Shown piece by piece: positions 33,901 to 41,531 of a stretch of 64,000 nucleotides of DNA. A program made the position numbers and the translations under genes. Below the pieces are notes generated by a model. That model was not told the DNA's origin and did no database searches. It saw nothing but the letters and a program-made list of their open reading frames with translations. How positions within the stretch are numbered: position 1 is the stretch's first letter; every line of letters begins with the position of its first letter. Source of the DNA: CAZHHH01 sp052400685 (lineage in GTDB: Bacteria; Bacteroidota; Bacteroidia; Bacteroidales; Marinilabiliaceae). Where the stretch lies: the NCBI GenBank assembly GCA_052400685.1, contig JBQTGJ010000001.1; one strand, given 5' to 3'.

Positions 33901-34194
33901 AAGTTTTTCCATGAAAACGGCGTCGAAAGTATTTTGTTACATTGGCCCGATGAGCCGGATCAACACCCTAATACGATGGAGTTTATTCACGAGAAAAAGT
34001 TGGATCTGGTCGTTAATATTCCTAAGAATTTAACGAAGGGTGAGTTAAAAAATGGCTACCAGATTCGTCGTGGAAGTATCGATTTTAATATTCCGCTTAT
34101 CACAAATGCCCGTTTGGCCAGTGCTTTTATTAATGCATTTTGTCGAATGGGAATGGACGACATCTCTATTAAAAGCTGGGATGAGTACAAATAG
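30970..34194 (+). CDS. carB: Carbamoyl-phosphate synthase, large subunit
   Basis: A 1074-residue enzyme with two homologous ATP-grasp halves (about 1-550, start KVVILGSGALKIGEAGEFDYSGSQ in pieces KVVILGSGALKIG and EFDYSGSQ; second half from VIVLGSGAYRIGSSVEFDW) and a C-terminal MGS-like allosteric domain (from about residue 930). It makes carbamoyl phosphate for arginine and pyrimidines. The start is the ATG at 30970 (MKKAVNKVVILG). No carA is adjacent, so the small subunit must be elsewhere. It is divergent from argR with ArgR operators in between. Confidence 0.95.
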   Translation: MKKAVNKVVILGSGALKIGEAGEFDYSGSQAIKALKEEGVYTVLINPNIATVQTSDKLADKIYFLPVTPYFVEQIFKKEKPDGLLLAFGGQTALNCGVRLYEQGTLEKYNVRVLGTPVQSIIDTEDREIFAGKLGEIDVKTPKSVAVTSIKEALKAAEGIGYPIIVRAAYTLGGMGSGFCNNAEELQTRAENAFSYSNQILVEESLKGWKEVEYEVVRDAYNNCITVCNMENFDPLGIHTGESIVVAPSQTLTNSEYHKLRELAIKIVRHIGVVGECNVQYALDPNSEDYRVIEVNARLSRSSALASKATGYPLAFVAAKLGLGYGLHELKNSVTKVTSAFFEPALDYIVCKIPRWDLNKFTGVSKQIGSSMKSVGEIMAIGRSFEEVIQKGLRMVGQGMHGFVGNQPLKIKDVRTELSEPTDQRIFAIAEAMEQGMGVEEIHELTRIDKWFLEKLKNISDLKSSMSNYSSLEGMPEDLLLDAKKMGFSDFQIARVVLKTPSAKMEEGLLKVREYRKSLNILPVVKQIDTMAGEFPAQINYLYLTYNGKFSDVEFEKDGLSVIVLGSGAYRIGSSVEFDWCSVNAVETVNEQGFRSVMINYNPETVSTDYDVCSRLFFDELTLERVLDIVDLEAPKGVVISVGGQIPNNLAMRLYKQKVPIMGTSPEDIDRAENRQKFSSLLDELNIDQPRWSELTSVDDIFSFVDVVGFPVLVRPSYVLSGAAMNVVSNREELQHFLELAANVSKQYPVVVSEFIEQAKEIELDAVAKDGEVIVYAISEHIEFAGVHSGDATIVFPPQKLYVETIRRVKRISRKIAAALNISGPFNMQLLAKDNDIKVIECNLRASRSFPFVSKVLKVNLIDIATRVMLNIPVEKPGKSLFELDYVGIKAPQFSFARLQKADPVLGVDMASTGEVGCIGDNIHDAVLQSMLSVGYRIPEKNILISSGPLRDKIELLSSARMLVENGYNLYSTAGTHKFFHENGVESILLHWPDEPDQHPNTMEFIHEKKLDLVVNIPKNLTKGELKNGYQIRRGSIDFNIPLITNARLASAFINAFCRMGMDDISIKSWDEYK

Positions 34195-34304
34195 AGTTTA
34201 TTTCTGACGTCCAATTCCTGTGTTATCAATTGTAATGATAGCTTTTGGTTCTGGACGTTTTTGGAGGAATATAATATTCAGTGTAAAGTTTGATTTGTTT
34301 TCGT

Positions 34305-34333
34305 AAAAGCCAACCTGCATCAGGTTGGCTTTT
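34305..34333. terminator. Bidirectional terminator between carB and the EEP lipoprotein gene
   Basis: A perfect 13-bp stem AAAAGCCAACCTG / CAGGTTGGCTTTT with the three-base loop CAT. The stop codon of the leftward gene (34332-34334) overlaps its right foot. Confidence 0.88.
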
Positions 34334-35414
34334 ATTTTGAAACTGGAATTGTATTTATTTTTACAGATAGCGGACAATGATCTGACAATGACATTGTTTT
34401 AATACCTCCATTGTCTTTATTTTGCCAGGTAACATCCGAATGTGGAATAAAATGTTGATTGCTGAAGAGGTAGTCCAGTTTACGATTCCAGAAGCCACGG
34501 CCATCCACAGTATGAGTATAGTAAGCGGCGTTGTTTTTTATATAATCGTTGATTGATACCGCCGATGAATAATTGTCGTAAAATGGTTGCATCCAATTTA
34601 TTTCTTGACTGTAATCGTCGGCTTCAAAGTCGCCATCGGTGCAAAATGAATCCGGAAATCCTTTTGTCTTCAGAGTTCCGGGCGGCAGAGAGTTAAAGTC
34701 GCCTGCTAAAATAAAGGTTTGTTGAATAGGTTGCAGATATTGTAGGATAATATCCAATTGTTTTTTCTTGGTGCCATCACTTGAATAGGCTTCGCAGTGC
34801 GTGGTTAGTAGGCGCATTGTTTCACCATTTAGGTTTATTTCGCAATCGAGCAGGCATCTTTTCAGATAAAAATATCTGACAATTGCATTTTGTTCCTCAA
34901 TTTGAGGTAAGGCAATTCTTTGAGCCTTTGACAGTGGATGCTGACTGAAAATAGCCAATCCTGAATTCATCCGACCCAGTCCGTTTGAAGGGATGTGCGA
35001 AGCCTTCCATTGGGGTGCATATACGGCATAATTAAAATGTGTGTTTTCTAATAGCCATTGTACCTGATCAACAAAAGCTGTGCGTTTACTGTCTGTGTCT
35101 ATTTCCTGAACCATGAGGATGTCAGGGGTTGTTTGTGCAATAAAATGGGCAATACCACTCAGGTTATTGATTACTTCCTCTTTTTCCATGATAACGCGGT
35201 TGCCGATGCAATCGAAAAAAAAGTCAATGCGACCTCCTCCAAACTTCAGATTCCAGGTCATTATATTTAAAGTGTCTTTTTTATCCGGTGTCTGAAGCTG
35301 CGATGCCTGATAATAGGTGACATCCTTATCTGTGAGTTTTGTATTAAAAGGGTCGCAAGCCGATAGTAGCATGAGACACATAAGAGCGATTTTGTGGTAT
35401 TTTTTGGTTTTCAA
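34332..35414 (-). CDS. Lipoprotein of the endonuclease/exonuclease/phosphatase superfamily
   Basis: A 360-residue protein with a lipoprotein signal (LMLLSAC, Cys20). The DNase-I-like metal phosphoesterase motifs occur in order: MTWNLKFGG (about 52-60), VQEID (about 101-105), GDFNS (about 242-246), LDYLFSN (about 323-329) and SDHCPL near the C-terminus. It is exported and membrane-anchored. Substrates in this superfamily range from nucleic acids to phospholipids and inositol phosphates, so the exact activity is open. Single gene; the upstream region holds the small-RNA locus. Confidence 0.85.
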   Translation of the reverse strand: MKTKKYHKIALMCLMLLSACDPFNTKLTDKDVTYYQASQLQTPDKKDTLNIMTWNLKFGGGRIDFFFDCIGNRVIMEKEEVINNLSGIAHFIAQTTPDILMVQEIDTDSKRTAFVDQVQWLLENTHFNYAVYAPQWKASHIPSNGLGRMNSGLAIFSQHPLSKAQRIALPQIEEQNAIVRYFYLKRCLLDCEINLNGETMRLLTTHCEAYSSDGTKKKQLDIILQYLQPIQQTFILAGDFNSLPPGTLKTKGFPDSFCTDGDFEADDYSQEINWMQPFYDNYSSAVSINDYIKNNAAYYTHTVDGRGFWNRKLDYLFSNQHFIPHSDVTWQNKDNGGIKTMSLSDHCPLSVKINTIPVSK

Positions 35415-35501
35415 AGTGTCATATTTTGTGATGTTGAACCTTCCTGAACATTAATTTAATTTTCGGATTTTGTTGATAGTTAGTAATTTAACTATATGTA
35501 A

Positions 35502-35725
35502 GGCATTAAGATATTTCACTCCTCCGTAAAAGTATAGGTTTTTATCTCGTTTCGCATTTACTTTGTATACAAATGTAGTCCAAGTTTGTTTTACGTCTTT
35601 CGTAATAGTAGTTAGCAAACTCTCCTTCCCTTACCTAAAAGGCAGTATCCTGCTTTCCCTCGGGGGCTGCCACAGATATCAAACCTGACAGATTAACGAA
35701 TCTGTCAGGTTTGTTGTTTTATAGC
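35502..35725 (+). ncRNA. Candidate small RNA, copy 1, with upstream box, promoter and terminator
   Basis: A duplicated locus (see copy 2). In order: box GGCATTAAG at 35502-35510; -7-like TTACTTTG at 35558-35565, predicting a transcript from about 35572; hairpin I with outer stem AGTTTG/CAAACT (35583-35588, 35616-35621) and inner stem TTACG/CGTAA (35591-35595, 35601-35605); hairpin II GGCAG/CTGCC (35641-35645, 35667-35671); and a 14-bp terminator stem at 35681-35712 followed by a T-rich run. No reading frame is shared by the two copies. Expected RNA length is about 145 bases. I cannot match it to a known family. Confidence 0.65.
35681..35716 (+). terminator. Terminator of small RNA copy 1
   Basis: AAACCTGACAGATT (35681-35694) and AATCTGTCAGGTTT (35699-35712) pair perfectly around the loop AACG, followed by GTTGTTTT. 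Confidence 0.85.
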
Positions 35726-36086
35726 TATGTCAATTAATGTTTTTTTACTGGTTGCATTTGTCCCGATGCGAATCTTCTATAGTCTGATTATCATTATCGG
35801 TTTATTTTGATAAAACGAGTGGCTAAGTGGGGTTCTTTTTTCGATTTTGTTTTGCGATTAGTTTTTTTCTAGTGCTATTTCTAGTCGGTATTCCTTTTTA
35901 ATGGCAGACCGTTTTTGAGGGTAAGTCTTAAATTTATTTGAAGTTTTGATGTCGGCAGATATCAAAGTCGTTGTTGTTTCGTCTTTTTTTTGTTTGAAAA
36001 GCATCTCTTCGTGTTAAAGTAGGGCGTGACAAAGCATTAAATTATTTTTTTTAATTGTTTAAAAATGAAGTGTTTATATGTGTGTG
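35726..36086. other. T-rich spacer between the two small-RNA copies
   Basis: 361 bases rich in T with several runs of six to eight T; I see no frame, no further hairpin of note and no repeat copy in it. Confidence 0.4.
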
Positions 36087-36310
36087 GGCATTAAGATGTT
36101 GCGGGCGGTTGTAAATCTGTAGGATTTTAGGTCGCTTCGCCTTTACTTTGTAATCAAATGTAGTCTAAGTTTGTTTACGTCTTTCGTAATAGTAGTTAGC
36201 AAGCTCACCTTACCCCTTCCTTGATAGCAGTATCCTGTATTCCCTCGGGACTGTTATAGATATCAAACCTGATAGATTAACGAATCTGTCAGGTTTGTAT
36301 TTTTTATTAC
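36087..36310 (+). ncRNA. Candidate small RNA, copy 2
   Basis: The same organisation as copy 1, 585 bases downstream: GGCATTAAG at 36087-36095, TTACTTTG at 36143-36150, hairpin I AGTTTG/CAAGCT (36168-36173, 36200-36205) with inner TTACG/CGTAA (36175-36179, 36185-36189), hairpin II ATAGCAG/CTGTTAT (36224-36230, 36251-36257) and terminator at 36265-36296. Differences from copy 1 keep the pairings (CAAACT to CAAGCT gives a G-U pair; hairpin II is re-paired by changes on both sides), which supports a folded RNA. The TPR-regulator gene starts 45 bases after the terminator. Confidence 0.65.
36265..36300 (+). terminator. Terminator of small RNA copy 2
   Basis: AAACCTGATAGATT and AATCTGTCAGGTTT pair over 14 positions with one G-U, loop AACG, followed by a T-rich stretch into 36307. 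Confidence 0.8.
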
Positions 36311-36340
36311 TTTAGCAGCAAATTAATATCAAGGGAAGAC

Positions 36341-38029
36341 GTGTTAAAGCTACTATTATTTTTATCTGCATTATTTATTCTGGGGTTCATTTCTTGTTCC
36401 ACTGGTAATATGACTACAATTGATACCCAGTTGGCCTTGGCTGATAGTCTTATGGAAGAGAGTCCGTCAAAAGCTATGGAATTACTTAACGAGGTTGATC
36501 TTACGGATCTGGACCCTCAAAATCAGTCTTATTACAATTTGCTTTATGTTATTGCATCCGATAAATTATTTTATAGTTTTGATAATGATTCTGTTATTAA
36601 TAGCGTCGTTGATTACTATAGTCGGATACCTATAACTGAAAATTATATTCGCGCGCTTTATTATAAGGCTATGGTGCGGTTTCAAATGGGGGAATCTGAC
36701 TCACTGGTGTATGATATGCTTAAGGAAGTTGAAAATTTAATTATTGAACATCCGAATATCGTGCGGCCAGAATTAGTCGTTAAGGTCTATTTTTATTTGG
36801 GAAGGATTAATGAAGATAACTCCCAGTATGAACTTACAGTATACTATTATCAAAAGGCTAGGGGTATGGCGCAATCCAGTGGGTACATGGATGGTTTTTT
36901 TGCCAGTTCTATCGCTTTAGCTCAATTTTATTCAGACGGTAAGGATTTTGAAGCAGCACAGCAGATCCTTTTAAGACTGGATACTATTGGTCATTTGCCA
37001 AAATATTTGGTTTACGATTTAGTGAATTCGTGGGGTGCTTATTATGCGAATACCGATCAAAACGATAAAGCATTGCGTTCTTATTTAAAGATGGAAGTTT
37101 TGTCTGATTCTGTAGGAGCCCAGCGAAAAATGTGGCTGTCAAGTCTTTATCATACCATATCTAAGATCTACAAACAAAATAATGTAGAAGACTCAGCTTT
37201 GATATATGCAAAAAAATCGGTGCAGGCAATTACCGATTCTTCTTTTCAAATGAGGAATTATACTTATTTCAAGAATTTGGCAGATCTGTCTCTGGATAAA
37301 GGGCTATTTAAAGATGCAGCAATGAATTATCGGGAGGCGTATCGTTGGTTATCCGATAATTTGGATAAGGAAAAGGAAAAGCGCATTCTTGAATTGGAGA
37401 AGAAATATGATTTAACGCGAGCTACAGTTGAATCCTTAAAGCAAAAGCAACGCTTTCAGTTGACAATCGTTTTTAGTGTTTTTATTCTGTTAAATCTCTT
37501 GTTTTGGGTTTATTATTATCGGCAACGCCTTTATCGGAATAGGCTGGCGCTCGAAAATGAGCGGCTTCTCCGAAAAACATCTGATCAGGCACTCATTCAT
37601 CAACAGGAAAAAATTCAACAGAATCAGCATTTATTAGTTATATATCAATTGTTAGCTCAAAAACATACAGGGGTTCAGGCGTTTATGGAGAAGTTTGCGC
37701 AGAGATTTATCAAGGATGAGCGCAGTATATTTGAAGATATAACTAATGAACTTTCGATACTTAACCGGGAGTTCTCCAGTTCGCTTCTGCAGACCATTAA
37801 TGATAGCTTGTTTATTAACTACATAAAGCTACCAAGTGCAGATTTTTTAACTAATGCCGAAAAGGCTGTGTTGTTTTTGTGTTTGTTACAGGTTCCTTCG
37901 GCTCAAATTGTTTCACTTCTAAATATTTCAACGAACAACCTAAGAGTTCGGAAATCAGCGGTCAGACGTAAACTTGCTTCTATTGCGGATAAAAATCCGG
38001 AAATTGAATCTCTTTTGGAGACTTTATAA
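36341..38029 (+). CDS. Membrane-anchored TPR protein with C-terminal helix-turn-helix
   Basis: A 562-residue protein, GTG start at 36341 after AAGGGAAG. Residues 1-20 form a signal or anchor ending in FISC, possibly a lipobox. Residues about 25-345 are degenerate tetratricopeptide repeats (ALYYKAMVRF, AYYANTDQNDKALRSYLKM, NLADLSLDKGLFKDAAMNYREAY). A coiled coil and a membrane helix (about 369-386, LTIVFSVFILLNLLFWVYYY) follow, then a long coiled coil and a LuxR-like helix-turn-helix (LTNAEKAVLFLCLLQVPSAQ, then SLLNISTNNLRVRKSAVRRKL). This is the layout of Bacteroidota one-component regulators that sense outside and bind DNA inside. Flanked by GGCATTAAG boxes that may be its targets. Confidence 0.8.
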   Translation: MLKLLLFLSALFILGFISCSTGNMTTIDTQLALADSLMEESPSKAMELLNEVDLTDLDPQNQSYYNLLYVIASDKLFYSFDNDSVINSVVDYYSRIPITENYIRALYYKAMVRFQMGESDSLVYDMLKEVENLIIEHPNIVRPELVVKVYFYLGRINEDNSQYELTVYYYQKARGMAQSSGYMDGFFASSIALAQFYSDGKDFEAAQQILLRLDTIGHLPKYLVYDLVNSWGAYYANTDQNDKALRSYLKMEVLSDSVGAQRKMWLSSLYHTISKIYKQNNVEDSALIYAKKSVQAITDSSFQMRNYTYFKNLADLSLDKGLFKDAAMNYREAYRWLSDNLDKEKEKRILELEKKYDLTRATVESLKQKQRFQLTIVFSVFILLNLLFWVYYYRQRLYRNRLALENERLLRKTSDQALIHQQEKIQQNQHLLVIYQLLAQKHTGVQAFMEKFAQRFIKDERSIFEDITNELSILNREFSSSLLQTINDSLFINYIKLPSADFLTNAEKAVLFLCLLQVPSAQIVSLLNISTNNLRVRKSAVRRKLASIADKNPEIESLLETL

Positions 38030-38049
38030 CGGTTGCCTACTCGTTATTA

Positions 38050-38168
38050 GGCATTAAGTTCTATTTTATAATTTACTTATAATCAGTGTGTGCGGTGCTT
38101 GAATGGCATTAAGTTTTTTGGATCGTCCTTTTTTTGATTGTTTTTTGTTCGTAAAGTTGCGTACTTCG
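38050..38168 (+). promoter_or_regulatory. Regulatory region of the small secreted protein gene, with two GGCATTAAG boxes
   Basis: GGCATTAAG occurs at 38050-38058 and 38105-38113. The second stands 47 bases before GTACTTCG (38161-38168), which has the same position relative to the box as TTACTTTG in the two small-RNA copies. Transcription would start near 38175, 24 bases before the ATG at 38199. Confidence 0.5.
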
Positions 38169-38198
38169 CAGATCTATAAATATTTAAATATTACTATT

Positions 38199-38570
38199 AT
38201 GAAGGGGACGTTTATTTATATCATGGTTTTGCTTTTAAGTATTCCTTTTTCTCTGGGTGCATCTAATCCGGATCGAGAAACGGATAAGATTGAATCTCCC
38301 AATCCCGGTCGAATTCTAAAAACGTTAAGTTCAGCCACTTTTGTCGTTGATGTTTATGAGTCTTTTCTCAGTGTTTTTTCTGCTAGTTATGTTGGAGAAG
38401 CAGGGATTGAGGTGGTAAATTCTTCCGGAAGCGTGTTGATAGATGACTATTTCTCATTTGATACCACCAACGAGTGTCTTATTGATATTAGTTCTTTGGC
38501 CGCAGGTGAATATTCGGTTTGTATTACTTATGGATCTACAGTAGATACTGTAATATTTACAGTAGAATAA
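38199..38570 (+). CDS. Small secreted protein (DUF3244-like)
   Basis: A 123-residue protein starting at MKGTFIYIMVLLLSIPFSLGAS, given here in pieces MKGTFIYIMVLLL and SIPFSLGAS, a clear signal peptide cleaved after about residue 21. I reject the 32-residue upstream extension. The mature part is short and beta-rich (EVVNSSGSVLIDDYF, AGEYSVCITYGSTVDTVIF), resembling the Ig-like DUF3244 proteins of Bacteroidota. Function unknown. It follows the TPR regulator and may be controlled by it through the GGCATTAAG boxes. Confidence 0.7.
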   Translation: MKGTFIYIMVLLLSIPFSLGASNPDRETDKIESPNPGRILKTLSSATFVVDVYESFLSVFSASYVGEAGIEVVNSSGSVLIDDYFSFDTTNECLIDISSLAAGEYSVCITYGSTVDTVIFTVE

Positions 38571-38605
38571 TTACAGATTATCAGGTTGTTTGTCGTTTGA
38601 TTGTT

Positions 38606-38727
38606 ATTCTCTGACTGCGGTTTAATATCGCAGTTAGAGAATGAAAGCCTCTGATTTTTTGGTTTGTTTAAAGTAGAAGCGTCCCGGTAACGCTGCTGTT
38701 TTGGCAACTATTCAGAGGCTTTTTTTA
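38606..38727 (+). terminator. Double hairpin terminator region
   Basis: First hairpin ATTCTCTGACTGCG / CGCAGTTAGAGAAT (38606-38619, 38629-38642), 14 positions with one G-U-type pair. Directly after it, AAAGCCTCTGA (38644-38654) pairs with TCAGAGGCTTT (38712-38722) over a 57-base loop and runs into seven T. The two arms containing CTCTGA are alike, so the structures could compete. The remainder of the 38571-38882 gap shows nothing else. Confidence 0.65.
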
Positions 38728-38882
38728 TATTGTGGCGTTTCTTGTATGTCGAAATTTTCACGTAATCGGGTATCTCAGTTTGAAAACATTGTTTGTTCCG
38801 TAGTTCGGAAAGTGCACGTTTACTGCCGTAAGTGACCAATTCTAACCTGCGAGTAACCAAAAGACGTTTCCCTGCTGACTCT

Positions 38883-39428
38883 CTATGTAAGTATCATCAT
38901 AAATTCACTTTCCAGAATATCGTTGTCAATGACATCTGGTTTCCATATTTTCCAATTGATGAGATATTTTTTCAGTATTAAGAAATAGGTCAGCGGAAAT
39001 TCATTTTTTTGCCATAGTTGGACATAATTAAGTAAACCCTTTTGTTTAATAAGTCTGTCGAGTTCACTGATAATCGTTAGATAAAAATCTTTAAGTTCGA
39101 AATCGCCGCTGATTTTACGCAGCGGCATTTCTTCTCCAAATGGTACCGCTGTTTGCGTCAGATTGAGATGAATGGTATTGCCATCCGGAGACGAAAGGTC
39201 AAGTACCAGAATAAATTCATCACAATACCATTCTACAACTGCGCTGTTTTCTTCGTCCCAGAGGTGGCTGGGCTCCTGGATTATAGAGACCATGGCTTGT
39301 AATAAATCACCCAACGGGTCGCATACATTTATTGTATTAAAGCTGAGTGTGGTATCTTCTATTACAAATAGTCCTTTGGCTTTTCCTGTCCCTACAAGAT
39401 CGTATTTAAACTTAAGTTTTGATGTCAT
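38883..39428 (-). CDS. Hypothetical cytosolic protein
   Basis: A 181-residue frame with no signal peptide and no membrane segment. I do not recognise it. The first half is predicted mostly beta (KLKFKYDLVGTGKAKGLFVI, VVEWYCDEFILVLDL) with a conserved-looking acidic surface, and the second half helical (LTIISELDRLIKQKGLL). Composition and size are those of a real protein; it may be a stand-alone antitoxin- or immunity-like gene, but nothing in the neighbourhood supports that. It faces the PD40 gene divergently. Confidence 0.6.
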   Translation of the reverse strand: MTSKLKFKYDLVGTGKAKGLFVIEDTTLSFNTINVCDPLGDLLQAMVSIIQEPSHLWDEENSAVVEWYCDEFILVLDLSSPDGNTIHLNLTQTAVPFGEEMPLRKISGDFELKDFYLTIISELDRLIKQKGLLNYVQLWQKNEFPLTYFLILKKYLINWKIWKPDVIDNDILESEFMMILT

Positions 39429-39568
39429 TGGTTTTAGTTCACTTTAAAAGTTGAAAATATGAAAAATACTTTAAGGGGCATCTGTTTATCTTTTTTTTGT
39501 TTTCAGGATAATGAAACTGTATTCGTTTATTATAGTATAACGGGGCCTAGGACTATTTAGATTTTTTA

Positions 39569-40567
39569 ATGACGAATCAAATGCAGGTTGTTTTAAGAAC
39601 AATTATTTTATCCATTTTGTTGATGGGTTGTGCCCTTTTGTTGCGGTCTCAGAAGCGGTATGACAGTGCTCCGGCCAGTTTTTTTCTGCCCGAAGTTCCG
39701 CCGGCTGTTAATCAGATCTTTGCAGCGGGCCTGGTTTCTTCCGGGCTGGACGAAATGGGAGGTGTTTTTAGTCCCGATTTTAGCGAGTTTTATTTTACGG
39801 TTCGACATAAAGCTGACTATACGGTCATTTTGCGTATACGTTACGAGGACGGTTTTTGGCGATATCCTGAGGTTGTCTCTTTTTCCGGTTTGTATCAGGA
39901 TGCTGATCCTTTTATTACAGAAGACGGCCGTCGGATGTTTTTTGCCTCAACACGTCCTGTGGGGACTGATGGACACGCTTCGGATTGGAATATTTGGTTT
40001 ATTGACCGAGTCGATGGCGTCTGGCAGGAGCCAATATTTTATAGTCATAATACCAGTCGAAATGAACGTTCTCCAACGGTCAGTAGCCGGGGCGACCTGT
40101 TTTATTCTGTTGATGATAATTCAAGTTTGATAACTTATGATTTTTTGGCTACGAATATATGGATGGCACAGTCAGACAGTGATGGCTGGCAATTGCCGCA
40201 TGTTTTGCCCCGCAGTGTAAATAGTGAGTGGGCCGACTATACACCTCTAATATCTTTGGATGGACAATTCCTGGTGTTTGCATCCAATCGTGCCGGAGGA
40301 ATGGGCGCTTCCGATCTTTATTATTGTTCGCGGCTGACCGACGGAACCTGGGGGGAGGCCGTTAATGCCGGGCCTGAAGTTAATACCAGTGAGTCGGAGC
40401 ACTATCCTTCCTTTACGCCTGATGGTAAGTTTTTATTGTTTGCTTCCGACCGAAAATTGTTGTTGCCAAAGAACCATGAACCATTAACTTATACTATTCT
40501 TAAGCGACTTGGGCTTGGTCCCGGGAATGGTTTTAATGACATCTATTACCGGAAATCATTGCGGTAA
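39569..40567 (+). CDS. PD40 (TolB-like beta-propeller) lipoprotein
   Basis: A 332-residue protein with a lipoprotein signal (ILLMGC, Cys21). It contains repeated WD40-like/PD40 blades: GGVFSPDFSEFYFTV, DADPFITEDGRRMFFAS, TPLISLDGQFLVFASNRAGG and YPSFTPDGKFLLFASDR. Such propellers act in protein or sugar binding in the periplasm. It is a single gene and no partner is evident. A relic repeat lies after the stop. Confidence 0.82.
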   Translation: MTNQMQVVLRTIILSILLMGCALLLRSQKRYDSAPASFFLPEVPPAVNQIFAAGLVSSGLDEMGGVFSPDFSEFYFTVRHKADYTVILRIRYEDGFWRYPEVVSFSGLYQDADPFITEDGRRMFFASTRPVGTDGHASDWNIWFIDRVDGVWQEPIFYSHNTSRNERSPTVSSRGDLFYSVDDNSSLITYDFLATNIWMAQSDSDGWQLPHVLPRSVNSEWADYTPLISLDGQFLVFASNRAGGMGASDLYYCSRLTDGTWGEAVNAGPEVNTSESEHYPSFTPDGKFLLFASDRKLLLPKNHEPLTYTILKRLGLGPGNGFNDIYYRKSLR

Positions 40568-40593
40568 ATCGTGTCAGTTAAAAGAATCTGTTC

Positions 40594-40702
40594 TAGAGTT
40601 CTCAATAGGTTCGTTTATAATTTTATACTCGATTTCCCAACTAGCGAAAGGAGTGTATTTGTATTTTTTAGTTCACATTTCAGACTTTATGGAGAGGCTC
40701 TG
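40594..40702 (-). repeat. Possible relic of the dispersed palindromic element
   Basis: TAGAGTTCTCAATAGG at 40594 and, at the right, AGACTTTATGGAGAGGCTCT (about 40681-40700), which matches the right terminal repeat of copy 6 at most positions. The centre has no recognisable hairpin, so this is uncertain. Confidence 0.4.
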
Positions 40703-40823
40703 AATGGGGTTGTGTTTACTTCATTTAATTGGGTTTTGGGGTTATATTAATAAGTGATGTGGGAATATAAAGGTGGTGTTATTCGACATTTTCGCCATGT
40801 TTGATTACTTTTGTAAAAAAAAA

Positions 40824-41429
40824 ATGGTGATTAAGGAAGCGCGTTTTATAACGAGCAGTCAGGATGCCGCTAAATGTCCACCCCCTGATAAACCAGAGTA
40901 TGCATTTATTGGTCGTTCCAATGTCGGGAAGTCTTCTCTTATAAACATGCTTTGCCGTTACCGGAAGCTGGCGAAAGTTTCATCAACCCCTGGAAAAACT
41001 CAATTATTAAATCATTTTTTGATCAATGAGGAATGGTATTTAGTCGACCTTCCTGGTTATGGTTATGCACGTACTTCAAAATCGAATCGTGAGTCGTTTA
41101 ACGCTTTGACGATGGCTTATTTGGCTGGTCGTGAAAATTTAATGTGTCTTTTTGTATTGATTGATATACGCATCCCGCCGCAGGAGATTGATTTGGCTTT
41201 TATGCGTAAAATGGGAGAGGGGCAATTGCCTTTTGCCATTGTTTTTACCAAAGCAGATAAATTAAGACCCCAGGCAATTACCAATGCAATAGAAAATTAC
41301 AAACTTCGATTGCTTGAAGAATGGGAGGCGATTCCAGGAATGTTTATCACGTCGGCTGAGAAAGCGAGTGGCAGGGATGAGTTATTAAATTACATCGGAA
41401 CGCTGAATCTAACCTGGAATACCGAATAG
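40824..41429 (+). CDS. engB: Ribosome biogenesis GTPase EngB/YsxC
   Basis: A 201-residue GTPase of the TrmE-Era-EngA-EngB group, needed for large-subunit assembly. G1 GRSNVGKSS is at 30-38, G3 DLPGYG at 75-80 and G4 TKADK near 142-146, followed by TSAEKASG. The start is the ATG at 40824 (MVIKEARFI), which is preferred over the upstream extension because the family begins close to the first beta strand. It lies upstream of prs. Confidence 0.94.
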   Translation: MVIKEARFITSSQDAAKCPPPDKPEYAFIGRSNVGKSSLINMLCRYRKLAKVSSTPGKTQLLNHFLINEEWYLVDLPGYGYARTSKSNRESFNALTMAYLAGRENLMCLFVLIDIRIPPQEIDLAFMRKMGEGQLPFAIVFTKADKLRPQAITNAIENYKLRLLEEWEAIPGMFITSAEKASGRDELLNYIGTLNLTWNTE

Positions 41430-41478
41430 CCATTTATAAATCTGTAATCATTTTACGGTTAAGGAAAGTGTTTTTTCT

Positions 41479-41486
41479 TAACTTTG
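41479..41486 (+). promoter_or_regulatory. -7 element candidate for prs
   Basis: TAACTTTG matches TAnnTTTG exactly, 46 bases before the prs ATG. No TTTG is seen at the expected -33 distance. Confidence 0.45.
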
Positions 41487-41531
41487 CGATATTTAGTTTC
41501 AATTTTAAACAATCTGAAAAACAGCAAATTG

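Noticed and set aside
34192..34260. Further copy of the dispersed element after carB
   Set aside because: It begins TAGAGTTTATTTCTG at the carB stop and has a loosely similar following segment, but there is no second terminal repeat and no hairpin, so it is too weak to call.
35571..36300. 6S RNA or signal-recognition-particle RNA
   Set aside because: The fold is three separate hairpins and lacks the long rod with central bubble of 6S RNA and the conserved tetraloop stem of SRP RNA.
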